This document shows positions 1 through 7,160 of a stretch of DNA of 10,847 nucleotides, piece after piece. The first letter of the stretch is position 1; each line of letters begins with the position of its first letter. Source of the stretch: Euperipatoides rowelli. Its lineage: Eukaryota > Onychophora > Udeonychophora > Euonychophora > Peripatopsidae. The notes under the pieces are model-generated. The model was not told the DNA's origin. It saw nothing but the letters and a program-made list of their open reading frames with translations, and did no database searches. Made by a program: the position numbers and the translations under genes. The stretch is from assembly GCA_003024985.2 (NCBI GenBank), contig PXIH01S0012226.1; one strand, 5' to 3'.

Positions 1-375
1 TGATAATCCTGAAACACACTCTCTTCAACAAAGAGTAGCCTTTTGACCACGATACTCCTGAAACACTGTCTTTACACAAAACAAGACTTTTGTCTTTCAT
101 ACTACTGAAATCCACTTTCTTCCATAAAGAGTAGACTTTTTCCTGAAATGCATTCTTTACACCAAAGAGTAAAGTTTTTGACATTCATACTACTGAAACA
201 CACTTTCTTCAACAAGAGTATACTTTTTTGACTTTGCTACTCTTGAAACACACTCACTATACAAAACAGTAAGTATTTTGATCTTCATTCTGATGAAACA
301 CATTCTCTTCACCACAGAGTAGAATTTTTGACCTTGATACTCCTGAAATGAACTCTTTACACCAAATGCTAGACC
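1..375. repeat. Tandem array of ~50 bp units in an alternating ~100 bp dimer
   Basis: The anchor 'ctgaaa' or a close variant recurs near 8, 57, 104, 142, 193, 242, 292 and 342, giving a period of about 50 bp with one shortened unit of 38 bp. Units alternate between two types. Type 1 contains 'cttcaacaaagagtag' and ends 'gatactcctgaaa'. Type 2 contains 'ctttacaccaaagagtaa' and ends 'cattcatactactgaaa'. The order along the window is 1-2-1-2-1-2-1-2, so the higher-order unit is about 100 bp. The array is cut by the left edge and decays after about 375. Units differ by many substitutions and small indels, which suggests an old array. No coding role is seen; an open frame on the minus strand at 257-499 simply runs through the repeat. 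Confidence 0.9.
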
Positions 376-429
376 ATTGGACTGCAGTCTTGGTTTTAGT
401 GATTAGGGAAAAAGTTATGGGATAGATCA

Positions 430-496
430 GAATGAGGGAGCAAGGGGGGAAACAAATTATATTTATGTAAAGTTGAGAGGAGAGAGAGGGGGGGGG
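430..496 (+). repeat. Purine-rich low-complexity tract
   Basis: A G/A-biased stretch holds a run of seven G, an interruption of mixed sequence, then a GA-rich segment ending in nine consecutive G at 488-496. It lies just downstream of the 50 bp tandem array. It does not hold four closely spaced G runs, so a compact G-quadruplex is not obvious. No function is assigned. Confidence 0.6.
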
Positions 497-983
497 CAAT
501 AAAAATTAGAATGAATCCAATTTTCAATTATTTTGNGATCAGTTTATGATTAATATACACTAGTTTTTCTTCTTTGTATTTACTTGTAGTTTTGTGTTTA
601 TGTTACCTCTTTTTAGTAACTGAATGTTAAATCTAATAATATTGTATTTTTTTCTTTTAAATTAAAGATTTTGAATATTAAATGCCTGTATCCTCCCCTG
701 ACACCTTGAAACATAATGTTTTATTTACTAGCAATTGTCTGAGGCCATGTGTTGCTAATTAAATATCACCAAGCGTTAGAAAGTAGCTGTTAAAAAACCG
801 AGAAGAAAAAAATCATTTTTAAAGCGTCAAAAAAAAAAAAATAGCTTGACACCTCCAGCCAAAGTTTGGTGCTATCTAGGTGCTAAAGGTTTTATCACTT
901 ATATGTTAAAATCATCAAATTAATGCAATCAATATCTTATTTATTTCTCATTTTATCTCATTTTTTTCAGCTTTTAGTTCAGT

Positions 984-1162
984 TTAATGACACCAGGTGC
1001 TCATATCATTTTCACTGTTTAAACCCCTCCCCCCTATTTGATCCAACTTCACAGGCAGTTCAAAATCCATTGAGTCATCTATAGAGTGCTTAAATGATAG
1101 AGCTTTTGTTTTACTGATTTCATTTTTATTTCCTGATGATAAAAACCCACCTCTCTCAGGAT
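984..1162 (-). other. Possible 3'-terminal coding exon, unidentified protein
   Basis: On the minus strand a pyrimidine-rich tract with a branch-point-like 'gctaat' leads into 'ctactgctag' ending at 1163, a plausible 3' splice site. The frame beyond it stays open for 58 complete codons to a TAA stop at 984. The peptide is hydrophilic and rich in S, K, D and E (for example 'IDDSMDFELPVKLDQ') with no domain I recognise; it would suit a disordered C-terminal tail. An AATAAA on the same strand lies at 945-940, about 40 bases past the stop. The first exon base would be the second base of a codon (phase 1 intron). In DNA this AT-rich, AATAAA and short open frames occur often by chance, so this stays a candidate. 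No upstream partner exon is identified. Confidence 0.22.
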
Positions 1163-1342
1163 CTAGCAGTAGAAGAATTAGCAACGAGAAGGGGAAAAAA
1201 ACCGGAATAAAGTATAGATAATCAATACAGGGATTGATTATTTTTAATGGCTACACATAGAAAATGAAACAATTTTGTATATAAAAATTTGTGTCATTTA
1301 TAATTTGGGTTAATAATTATTTGACATGGCATTCTTGTAATA

Positions 1343-1351
1343 TCACGTGAC
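1343..1351. promoter_or_regulatory. TCACGTGAC palindrome (E-box type)
   Basis: This contains the CACGTG core bound by bHLH-zip factors of the USF/MYC/TFE families in animals. A second copy with a longer palindrome lies at 3502-3511, and both are followed closely by 'tgaccat'. There is no gene next to either, so a regulatory role is only a possibility. Confidence 0.25.
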
Positions 1352-1690
1352 CACTGACCATACTTGGCATTCAATTTTTACAAAATAAATAAATAAAAGA
1401 AATATTCAAAATTAAATTGAATTAAGATAGAGAGGGGTGAAAAAAGATTAAAGGAAAAAAAATATTAAAATCATAATACATTTTCAGATATAGCTTGGCT
1501 TTCTTGAAGTAATATAAGAAACAATTGCATACAATTTGTTTATTTAATCCTATAACATTGACCCATGCATGTTTGTGTTTCTGTAATAAATATACCATTT
1601 CTGTGCATTACAAACTGACCAAATGTTAAGCAGACCACATGATCTTTTATTCACTAGTTCAATGGAAATACCTCTGCACTTTACTTAAGA

Positions 1691-1750
1691 TTTTAGTATA
1701 AAACTGTCAGCACATTAACAATCTCCATGTTTAATTCTCCTACAAAGAAA
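1691..1750 (+). repeat. Leader of satellite array A
   Basis: The segment starting 'tgtcagca' at 1705 and running through 'caatctccat' to about 1730 matches 9690-9715, just upstream of array B, at about 24 of 26 positions by eye. It is not part of the 81 bp monomer. It therefore looks like a conserved flank shared by two array copies, as expected if the array is an internal part of a larger dispersed element. Weaker similarity ('ttttagtataaaa' versus 'ttttgtcacaaaa') extends a little further upstream. Confidence 0.65.
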
Positions 1751-2430
1751 CTCTTTATCACAAAGATAAAATGAAGAGAACCACAATATGACGATCCAGT
1801 AGCTGATTGACCATTATGGAAGCCACAGCAATTCTTTATCACAAACATAAAATGAGGAGAACTATGGAAGCCATGGCAATTATTTATCACAAAGATAAAA
1901 TGAGGATAAATGCATCATGACAATCCATTAGTAAGTTGACCATTATGGAAGCTACAGCAATTCTTTATCACAAAGATAAAATGAGGAGAATTGCAACTTG
2001 ACAATCCATTAGTAGATTGACCATTATGGAAGCTATGGCAATTCTTTATTATAAAGATAAAATGAGGAGAACTGCAACATGATAATCTATTAGTAGATTT
2101 ACTATTATGTAAGCCATGACAATATTTATCACAAAGATAAAATGACAACTGCAATATGTCAATCCATTAGTAAATTGACCATTATGGAAACCACAGCAAT
2201 TCTTTATCACAAAGATAAAATTAGGGGAACCATAATATGTCAATCCATTAGTAGATTGGCCATTATGGAAGCCACAGAAATTATTTATCACAAAGATAAA
2301 ATTAGGAGAACTACAATATGCCAATCCATTAGTCCAAGCAAATGAAAAAAATATTTATCAAAAATTAAAATTAGGAGAACTACAACGTCAATCCATTAGT
2401 AAATTGATCATTATGAAGCCACAGCAAATG
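1751..2430 (+). repeat. 81 bp satellite, array A (~9 monomers)
   Basis: The phrase 'tttatcacaaagataaaat' or a variant recurs at spacings of 81, 48, 81, 81, 80, 78, 81 and about 70 bases. The 48 bp unit is a monomer that lost about 33 bases covering the 'gtcaatccattag' part. The consensus monomer runs through 'tttatcacaaagataaaat', 'gaggagaactacaatat', 'gtcaatccattagtagat' and 'tgaccattatggaagccac'. It holds two dyads: TTTATC/GATAAA around ACAAA, and GTCAATC/GATTGAC around an 8 base loop. The last monomer is altered before the array ends in unique sequence at about 2430. Because 81 is divisible by three, some frames stay open across units; these are not considered genes. Confidence 0.95.
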
Positions 2431-2578
2431 AAAAATTTACTGTGGTTTCAAATCATCTCAAATAACAAACTACCTTTGTTTCACTCATGTTTGTACAGTA
2501 TTTCCATGCTTCACTAAATGAGCAAGAATACTGGCAAGAAGCAACCATCTCCATTCATGTTAAGAGATGATAGAAAAT

Positions 2579-2830
2579 GGCAACAGAAACAAACTATGTC
2601 CATATTTTGTACTCTAAAAAATTTTCCCTGCCAGCTCTAACGGGAGTTTGTACAAAGCACATTATTGGGTGAAAACATGTATGTGGCATGAAGTGAATAT
2701 CTAATTTATATGTATGATTTCCCTCTTTGGACTTTAAACTTTTTTTCACTGCCAGTTCTACAGGATATGTACAAAGTTTGCTATTGATTGGATGAGTTTG
2801 CAGTGACACAGCAGGTGATTTATGGTCATG
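2579..2830 (+). repeat. Degenerate 121 bp tandem duplication
   Basis: 'ctgccagctcta' at about 2628 is echoed by 'ctgccagttcta' at about 2749. Around them 'tttgtacaaagcacattatt' is paired with 'atgtacaaagtttgctatt', both at an offset of about 121 bases. The two halves are diverged and contain small indels. A minus-strand open frame at 2594-2848 carries an echo of the duplication in its peptide ('YPVELAVKK' and 'TPVRAGREN'), but no known domain is seen. A weaker third copy may lie at 9303-9380, where 'ggcaacagaaa', 'gtaaaaaattt' and 'atgtacaaagctcat' occur in the same order. Confidence 0.6.
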
Positions 2831-3501
2831 CAGATTTATAATTACCATATAATTAATTCTGGAATGAAAAATTAAGATTAATGATTGGGTATCTAACTAA
2901 CCATTGCCATTTCTCACAAATGGGGTATGGGCCACATGCCTTTTTTATTATTTAGAATTTTAGAGAAATAAACTTACCCTTACCTCTAACTCCAACTACG
3001 TGTGAAATCCATTATGCCCCAACTCTATTATAATCAAGAGGTGCAATATACTTCTTTTTTTTCTATCAATTTTGATATTATGACATCAACGGCCGTCAAC
3101 GGAGAGTTTTGTGAGGAATAGGAAATGGTAAGTTTGATATCAAGATGCTAGTCTCATTTTTTTTAACATGACGTCATTTAAAAAATAAAAAATAAGAAAA
3201 TATTCTAGGGAGAATACATGCAAATCACACTTTAGTAATTAAATATACAGTATATAAAAAAAATAAAAATAAGATTAATATTTTTGTATAAACAAACAGC
3301 AATTAACAGTCATACGATAAATTTGAAGTGAATGTTATAAAAATCCCACTTTGCTAAAATCTGCAGTAAATAAGCTAATTATAATGAGGTCGTTCTATTT
3401 CTAAGACAAATAAATAGACTCATATTAAGTAGGAAATTTATGTCCTTGTTATCTAAACGAGCTAAGATTTAAACCAGATGTGCTAAATCTAAAATATGTA
3501 T

Positions 3502-3511
3502 GTCACGTGAC
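3502..3511. promoter_or_regulatory. GTCACGTGAC palindrome (extended E-box)
   Basis: A perfect 10 bp palindrome with a CACGTG core. The form GTCACGTGAC is known in animals as a high-affinity site for TFEB/USF-type bHLH-zip factors. It is followed by 'attaattgaccattggtc'. No promoter or gene is visible beside it, so function is unproven. Confidence 0.25.
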
Positions 3512-3724
3512 ATTAATTGACCATTGGTCAAAAAAAAAATCAGCTTAATCTTCTCCAAATTGGTCAGGTAAAAGTTTGCAGAATATGTCACAGCGGACCG
3601 TAGAATGATTTTCTCTCAAATGTTTCTTTGGATTTATCAAAGAAACTGTTTTCTATTATTTTTAGAAAATGATAGGTCAGCTGACACGAAAGGAAGGGAC
3701 TGTATTAATAGCGTAATACTAGGC

Positions 3725-3751
3725 AATGTCAAATGGGATAAATTTGACATT
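3725..3751. repeat. Perfect 10 bp hairpin
   Basis: AATGTCAAAT at 3725-3734 is followed after a 7 base loop by its exact reverse complement ATTTGACATT at 3742-3751. No gene end is near, so this is recorded only as a foldback. Confidence 0.75.
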
Positions 3752-3780
3752 TATTCATTTTAATTTATACAGATTAAAAA

Positions 3781-3815
3781 AAAAAAAATTCTATATAAAA
3801 ATATAGATTTTTTTT
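3781..3815. repeat. AT foldback, ~15 bp stem
   Basis: The left arm 'aaaaaaaattctatat' (3781-3796) pairs with 'atatagatttttttt' (3801-3815) around a 4 base loop with one bulged base. It lies 30 bases after the 10 bp hairpin and just before a direct repeat of 'taccggttaatt' at 3834 and 3887. Confidence 0.65.
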
Positions 3816-3833
3816 GGATAAACTGCAGTATCT

Positions 3834-3898
3834 TACCGGTTAATTTAATAATTCATAATTATCAATAATTTAATAATTGATTTTTGTACCGGTTAATT
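3834..3898 (+). repeat. Direct repeat 'taccggttaatt', 53 bp apart
   Basis: The 12-mer occurs at 3834-3845 and 3887-3898 and encloses an almost pure A/T segment rich in 'aataatt'. The spacing is that of a small local duplication; a short insertion with duplicated ends is another reading. No gene is associated. Confidence 0.6.
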
Positions 3899-3926
3899 AA
3901 AAAAAAAAAAAAATTTAAATATGTAA

Positions 3927-3945
3927 TGTGGCTTCCATAATGGCC
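3927..3945 (-). repeat. Solitary fragment of the 81 bp satellite
   Basis: 'tgtggcttccataatggcc' is the exact reverse complement of 2258-2276 inside array A. It is isolated: neighbouring bases on either side do not continue the monomer clearly. A 19 base match is very unlikely by chance in a window of this size. The adjoining 'tggccgagtggtc' resembles a Leu/Ser tRNA A box, but no tRNA structure or B box follows. Confidence 0.6.
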
Positions 3946-4713
3946 GAGTGGTCATTTTACAATTAAAATTAGAAATTAACTTTATTTTTTTGCTATTGAA
4001 TTCTAATTAATCAATGTTATTAAATAAAATTTAATAGGTTTAATAATTTAAATCAGTTTGGTTTGAAAGCAAAATACAGTTTATGTCAACATTTATATCA
4101 TATCGTGCGTTCTGTTAGCTAGTACCTCAAGCCGCTCCTGATGCCACACTTGTCATTTTTTTTCTGAATCTGCCCTTGTGTATATATAAATGTCCCCTCC
4201 CCCCAAAAAAAAAAATCATCTAAACTTTAAATAAATTTTAAAAATGACCCATCTAACTGTATATGTCATGATAATTTATGATTTATAATATTCCATTTAT
4301 GAAATGAGTTAATTTTCCTTATTACAACTTCAAGTTTTAGGTCCCCTCTTCTTCTATAGACTCTGATTATATACCATTTCTTAAATGGTTTTATTTTTTT
4401 TTGGACTAGTGGGTAATGGCGTTATTTCACACTCTTCTCAATATTCTATTAAAAGTATTGCAAATTTTCTATTTATTTAAATTACAAGGTTCATTAGAAA
4501 AATATATTGTAAGTCAATATTTAAAAGTCATCTGTTTGGGAGAAATACAAGATATAATTTAAAAATATAAAACAGATGAACGTATTTGAAGAAATATTTT
4601 AAGTACATTACTATTTACAGTAAGTAGAAACAAATATGGATAAATTACAATACTCTGATATGACCAGACTAACATAATGTATCAAAATCAAGCTTTGTTT
4701 ATTAAATCTCATT

Positions 4714-4742
4714 CCTCCCAACCCCCCTTCCCCCCCACCCCC
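4714..4742 (-). other. G-quadruplex candidate (C-rich on + strand)
   Basis: The plus strand has C runs of 3, 6, 7 and 5 at 4717-4719, 4722-4727, 4730-4736 and 4738-4742, separated by AA, TT and A. The minus strand therefore fits the usual pattern of four G runs of three or more with loops of one to seven bases. The plus strand could form an i-motif. It sits in otherwise AT-rich DNA with no neighbouring gene. Confidence 0.6.
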
Positions 4743-5086
4743 GTATATGCTACTTATTCAGGTGGACACACAATAGTTATTCTAAAGAGCAATAGTTAGT
4801 GATGATTGGTTTGTGCACCAATATGGCTTTGGAAACATTTTTCGTTACCTTCCAATGCAAACTGAAAACTAAAAAAATAAATAAAAAAATTAAAATTAAT
4901 TTTTTTTAAAACAAATTTAATAACTTCCTTCATCATTAAAATGGGCTAGAATCAAGAACATAGTTTTGTTCTCCATCATCAAAATACTTATTTTTATCCC
5001 TCCCCTGATAAAATATTTTAAAATACACCACTATAAATTTCCCTAAACACCATTCTGTTATTAAAATAAACAATTTAACATCTATC

Positions 5087-5125
5087 CCTCCCCCCCCCCC
5101 CCAGGGCATCTGAAGGGGGGGGAGG
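5087..5125. repeat. C-tract/G-tract foldback
   Basis: CCT plus a run of 13 C (5090-5102) is followed, after 'agggcatctgaa', by eight G and AGG (5115-5125). An 11 bp stem of pure C:G pairs plus the CCT/AGG step can form. Tract lengths in such sequence are prone to assembly or sequencing error. Confidence 0.65.
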
Positions 5126-5274
5126 AGTGTAGCGAGTGGGGAAAATACAAAAGATTAGAATGAGATGAGATGTCATTATGAATAAATATTGGCATAACAA
5201 AGAAAACGTTATGAAAATAAAATATTATTAGTCCCTAAATTGTCTGACAAAAAAACCTGAACTTTTTTCTGCAG

Positions 5275-5472
5275 ACACCTCTTGTTATAAAATCCAATAT
5301 GTCAGCCACACTTTTCCCCTCTATTTACTTGTTGTCAAATAAAGACTACAATGTTCAACTCGTGTGGCAAAATTCTATCATATCTCCAAATTTTCACAGT
5401 CCAATGACCACTTGTGTTCTTAACTCATTTAATACAGTGGGCAGTGACCGCCTTCTAGTGGTTATAATTTAA
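5275..5472 (+). other. Possible exon after a strong splice-acceptor-like site
   Basis: 'cttttttctgcag' ends at 5274. From 5275 one frame stays open for 65 codons to TAA at 5470-5472. The peptide shows no family I recognise (it includes 'NVQLVWQNSIISPNF'). An AATAAA lies inside the open frame at about 5338, which argues against a coding exon or would make this a 3' non-coding exon. Open frames of this length are expected a few times by chance in a window this size. The 3' end 'ttctagtggttat' resembles a tRNA-type A box but has no B box. Confidence 0.15.
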
Positions 5473-6055
5473 TCTAATATTCTAAGCTAAGACCATGATA
5501 TTTGATTTAACATTTAAGCCAACAATATTGAACACACGTCTCTTGAACATATCACAAACTTCTCAATTATCTTTACAATAACTTTTCTGAAATGGTCCAA
5601 AATTTTGATAAACAGACCTAGAAACAATTCAAATTCATTATGTCTAAAGAGAGCCATTTACTTTAAATGTTGTAAAGAGAGTGGGCTAGTTCATTGAAGC
5701 AGTTACAAACATCAATGTTAAATGAAATTCTAAGGAATATTAACGACTTCTGTCACTACGCTGAGATTTGCTTAGTCTGAAGAAATCAAAATGACTTGTC
5801 TTCACAGCGAGGCCATATGGAGGAGATATCTAGATTTCATTATACCAAAACAATCCAATATTATTGTTAGTTTATTCAATTGTTTTATAACAACGTTGCC
5901 TTATAAACAAATGATTTTAGATTTAAATTATTTTAATCTCGTGCTTATATAATGCAACTTTATACAACATGCATCTATGCCCAAGGGTGTACTACAGGGG
6001 GGGGGAGGAGATTCCCTCCAAATTTTGTTTTTGTAATGACAGTTAGGAAAAATTT

Positions 6056-6276
6056 GGTCAGATTCTGTTATTTGCCCACCAACATAATTAACGTTAGGAA
6101 TCGTGCAATGTCTAAAACCGTAGTAGCGTGTGGAATTAGTATGTTTTATCGCAGTTTTTAGTCCTAACCTAGAACCCTAGGATAATCTAGAGGTGAAATA
6201 TTTTTCTGAGCGCCGATCTAGATAATTTAAAGTTACTACCGTCAGCCATATTGGTGGGCAGATAACGGAATCTGAC
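6056..6276 (+). mobile_element. MITE-like element, left copy (221 bp)
   Basis: This is a short non-coding element with terminal inverted repeats of roughly 31-36 bp. The left end begins 'gtcagattctgttatttgcc' (6057-6087). The right end, 6241-6276, reads on the opposite strand 'gtcagattccgttatctgcc'. The interior has no transposase. A second copy lies in opposite orientation at 7264-7509. The flanks carry 'aaaaatt' on both sides (6048-6055 and 6277-6284), a possible 7-8 bp target-site duplication of the kind made by hAT-type elements, but in A/T-rich DNA this is weak. Superfamily is not assigned. Short open frames at 5952-6161 and 6177-6395 merely cross the element. Confidence 0.75.
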
Positions 6277-6450
6277 AAAAAATTCAATTGAAGCAGCAGG
6301 AAAACTTGGTAAATTAAAAAAAAAAATATTGAACACAGGTTTTTTTGTATTAATTGGTAATAATAATGATTTGGGAAAGTTATCAGTTTTGACACACTAT
6401 TCTTGTTTTCCTTTTTGTTACTCTAACTTGTGGTTGTGTGTCTATTCTAG

Positions 6451-6565
6451 GCAAGATTCAGTGTCAAACTGGCAAGCGCCGATGGGGTCCCCAGCTCCCC
6501 CCCCCCCCATAAAAAAAATTGTGTTATCTAGAGATTGGAACAATTCAAAAATAATCTATCTTTGA
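6451..6565 (+). other. Possible 3'-terminal exon, proline-rich short peptide
   Basis: A pyrimidine- and T/G-rich tract containing the branch-point-like 'ctctaac' precedes 'tctattctag', whose AG ends at 6450. The frame that follows is open for 37 codons to TGA at 6563-6565 and includes 'NWQAPMGSPAPPPPIKK'. An AATAAA lies at 6634-6639, about 70 bases past the stop, with a TG-rich stretch after it. The proline run comes from a 13 base C tract, so it may be simple-sequence DNA. No upstream exon is found. Position between two inverted transposon-like copies makes a repeat origin equally likely. Confidence 0.18.
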
Positions 6566-7130
6566 CTTTTCTCTAAACTTTTTAATTCTTTTTTCCATTC
6601 ACACTGCAAAAATAGGTTTGTCATTAAAATTAGAATAAAGATGTAAAGTGTATGATGAAGCTATTAAGCAGTGGTACATTATAGATTAGGATATACAGTA
6701 AGTTATTATTAATGATAAGCGGTTCAAAATCAGTCTTTAAATTTTTTATTTCCTGTCAATATTTTATAGTAAAATTATTTTCAAAATTAAAAATTTATAC
6801 ATTTGTAATGATAAAATTTTTTGGTACAAGCAGTCAAACAATAAAAATTGCAAAAGCATTTACATTTTAGAGAACAATCTTTAAAATATTTGTTAGAGAG
6901 AAAGTCAATAAACTATAGGCTTACGTGGTATTGAAAGAGGTGAAATAAAATGCAGCAAATGAAAAATAAACTTATAAAATAAAAATTAATAATTTCATTA
7001 TTATAAAAATATTTTTTTGTAATGAATCAAACATGTATATTATTTAGGTTATTTTAAATTTCAGCATTTTTTTAATTATCAGCAGAGCTCATCTTAAGTA
7101 TTTGAAAGCCTTAAAAACTAACACCTTCCA

Positions 7131-7160
7131 GGGGTGGAGCCCCTGTACCCCCCGTTGGGG
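7131..7160 (+). repeat. GC-rich double-hairpin motif
   Basis: In AT-rich surroundings, 'ggggtggagcccc' (7131-7143) and 'ccccgttgggg' (7150-7160) are two adjacent short inverted repeats with GGGG/CCCC stems. Further C runs follow to about 7185. Such motifs often mark fragments of dispersed repeats; I cannot name the family. A plus-strand open frame at 7102-7299 passes through but is not credible as a gene. Confidence 0.55.

Larger units (their letters stand above)
376..1690. other. AT-rich non-coding stretch
   Basis: Mostly AT-rich DNA without a recognisable gene. It contains a purine tract (430-496), an ambiguous base at 536, an A run at about 830-841, the segment 'cccctcccccc' near 1024-1034, a short ATAA microsatellite at 1385-1397, and a TCACGTGAC palindrome at 1343-1351. 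A possible minus-strand terminal exon at 984-1162 is listed separately. Confidence 0.6.
2831..5950. other. AT-rich non-coding stretch with foldbacks and C tracts
   Basis: No gene is recognised across this 3.1 kb. It holds several A/T homopolymers, a perfect CRE-like TGACGTCA at 3169-3176, foldbacks at 3725-3815, a 19 bp satellite fragment at 3927-3945, C-rich tracts at 4194-4204, 4714-4742 and 5086-5102, and a short open frame after a splice-acceptor-like sequence at 5275. A slightly GC-richer patch at about 4107-4150 and another at about 5750-5830 have no assignment. Confidence 0.6.

Noticed and set aside
288-300. 'ctgatgaaac' as a hammerhead ribozyme core in the 50 bp array
   Set aside because: Only one unit has it; the others read 'ctactgaaa' or 'cctgaaa', and the stem II and GAAA elements are missing.
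257-499. Minus-strand open frame of 80 codons
   Set aside because: It runs through the 50 bp tandem array and the purine tract and has no recognisable motif.
2142-2345. Open frames inside the 81 bp arrays (also 1693-1890, 1915-2154, 2049-2324, 10017-10238) as repeat proteins
   Set aside because: They exist because 81 is divisible by three. Other units in the same arrays differ in length by amounts not divisible by three, frames are open on both strands, and no domain is seen.
1751-2430. Array A as a CRISPR array
   Set aside because: Units are contiguous 81 bp monomers with similarity along the whole unit, not short exact repeats with unique spacers. The sequence context is eukaryotic.
3081-3133. 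Exon ending at the donor-like 'atggtaagt' at 3128
   Set aside because: The donor match is good and the short segment before it is CpG-containing, but no acceptor or start codon gives a convincing open frame. GTAAGT also occurs at several other places in the window.
3940-3953. 'tggccgagtggtc' as the A box of a tRNA-Leu/Ser or SINE
   Set aside because: No B box, acceptor stem or cloverleaf can be found downstream. The preceding bases are a satellite fragment.
5446-5465. 'ttctagtggttat' as the A box of a tRNA-Glu/Asp type gene
   Set aside because: The expected anticodon arm and B box are absent; the sequence continues as AT-rich DNA.
6329-6565. Full 78-codon plus-strand open frame as a gene
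   Set aside because: The first half is AT-rich, intron-like sequence with a pyrimidine tract. Only the part after the acceptor at 6450 is kept, as a weak exon candidate.
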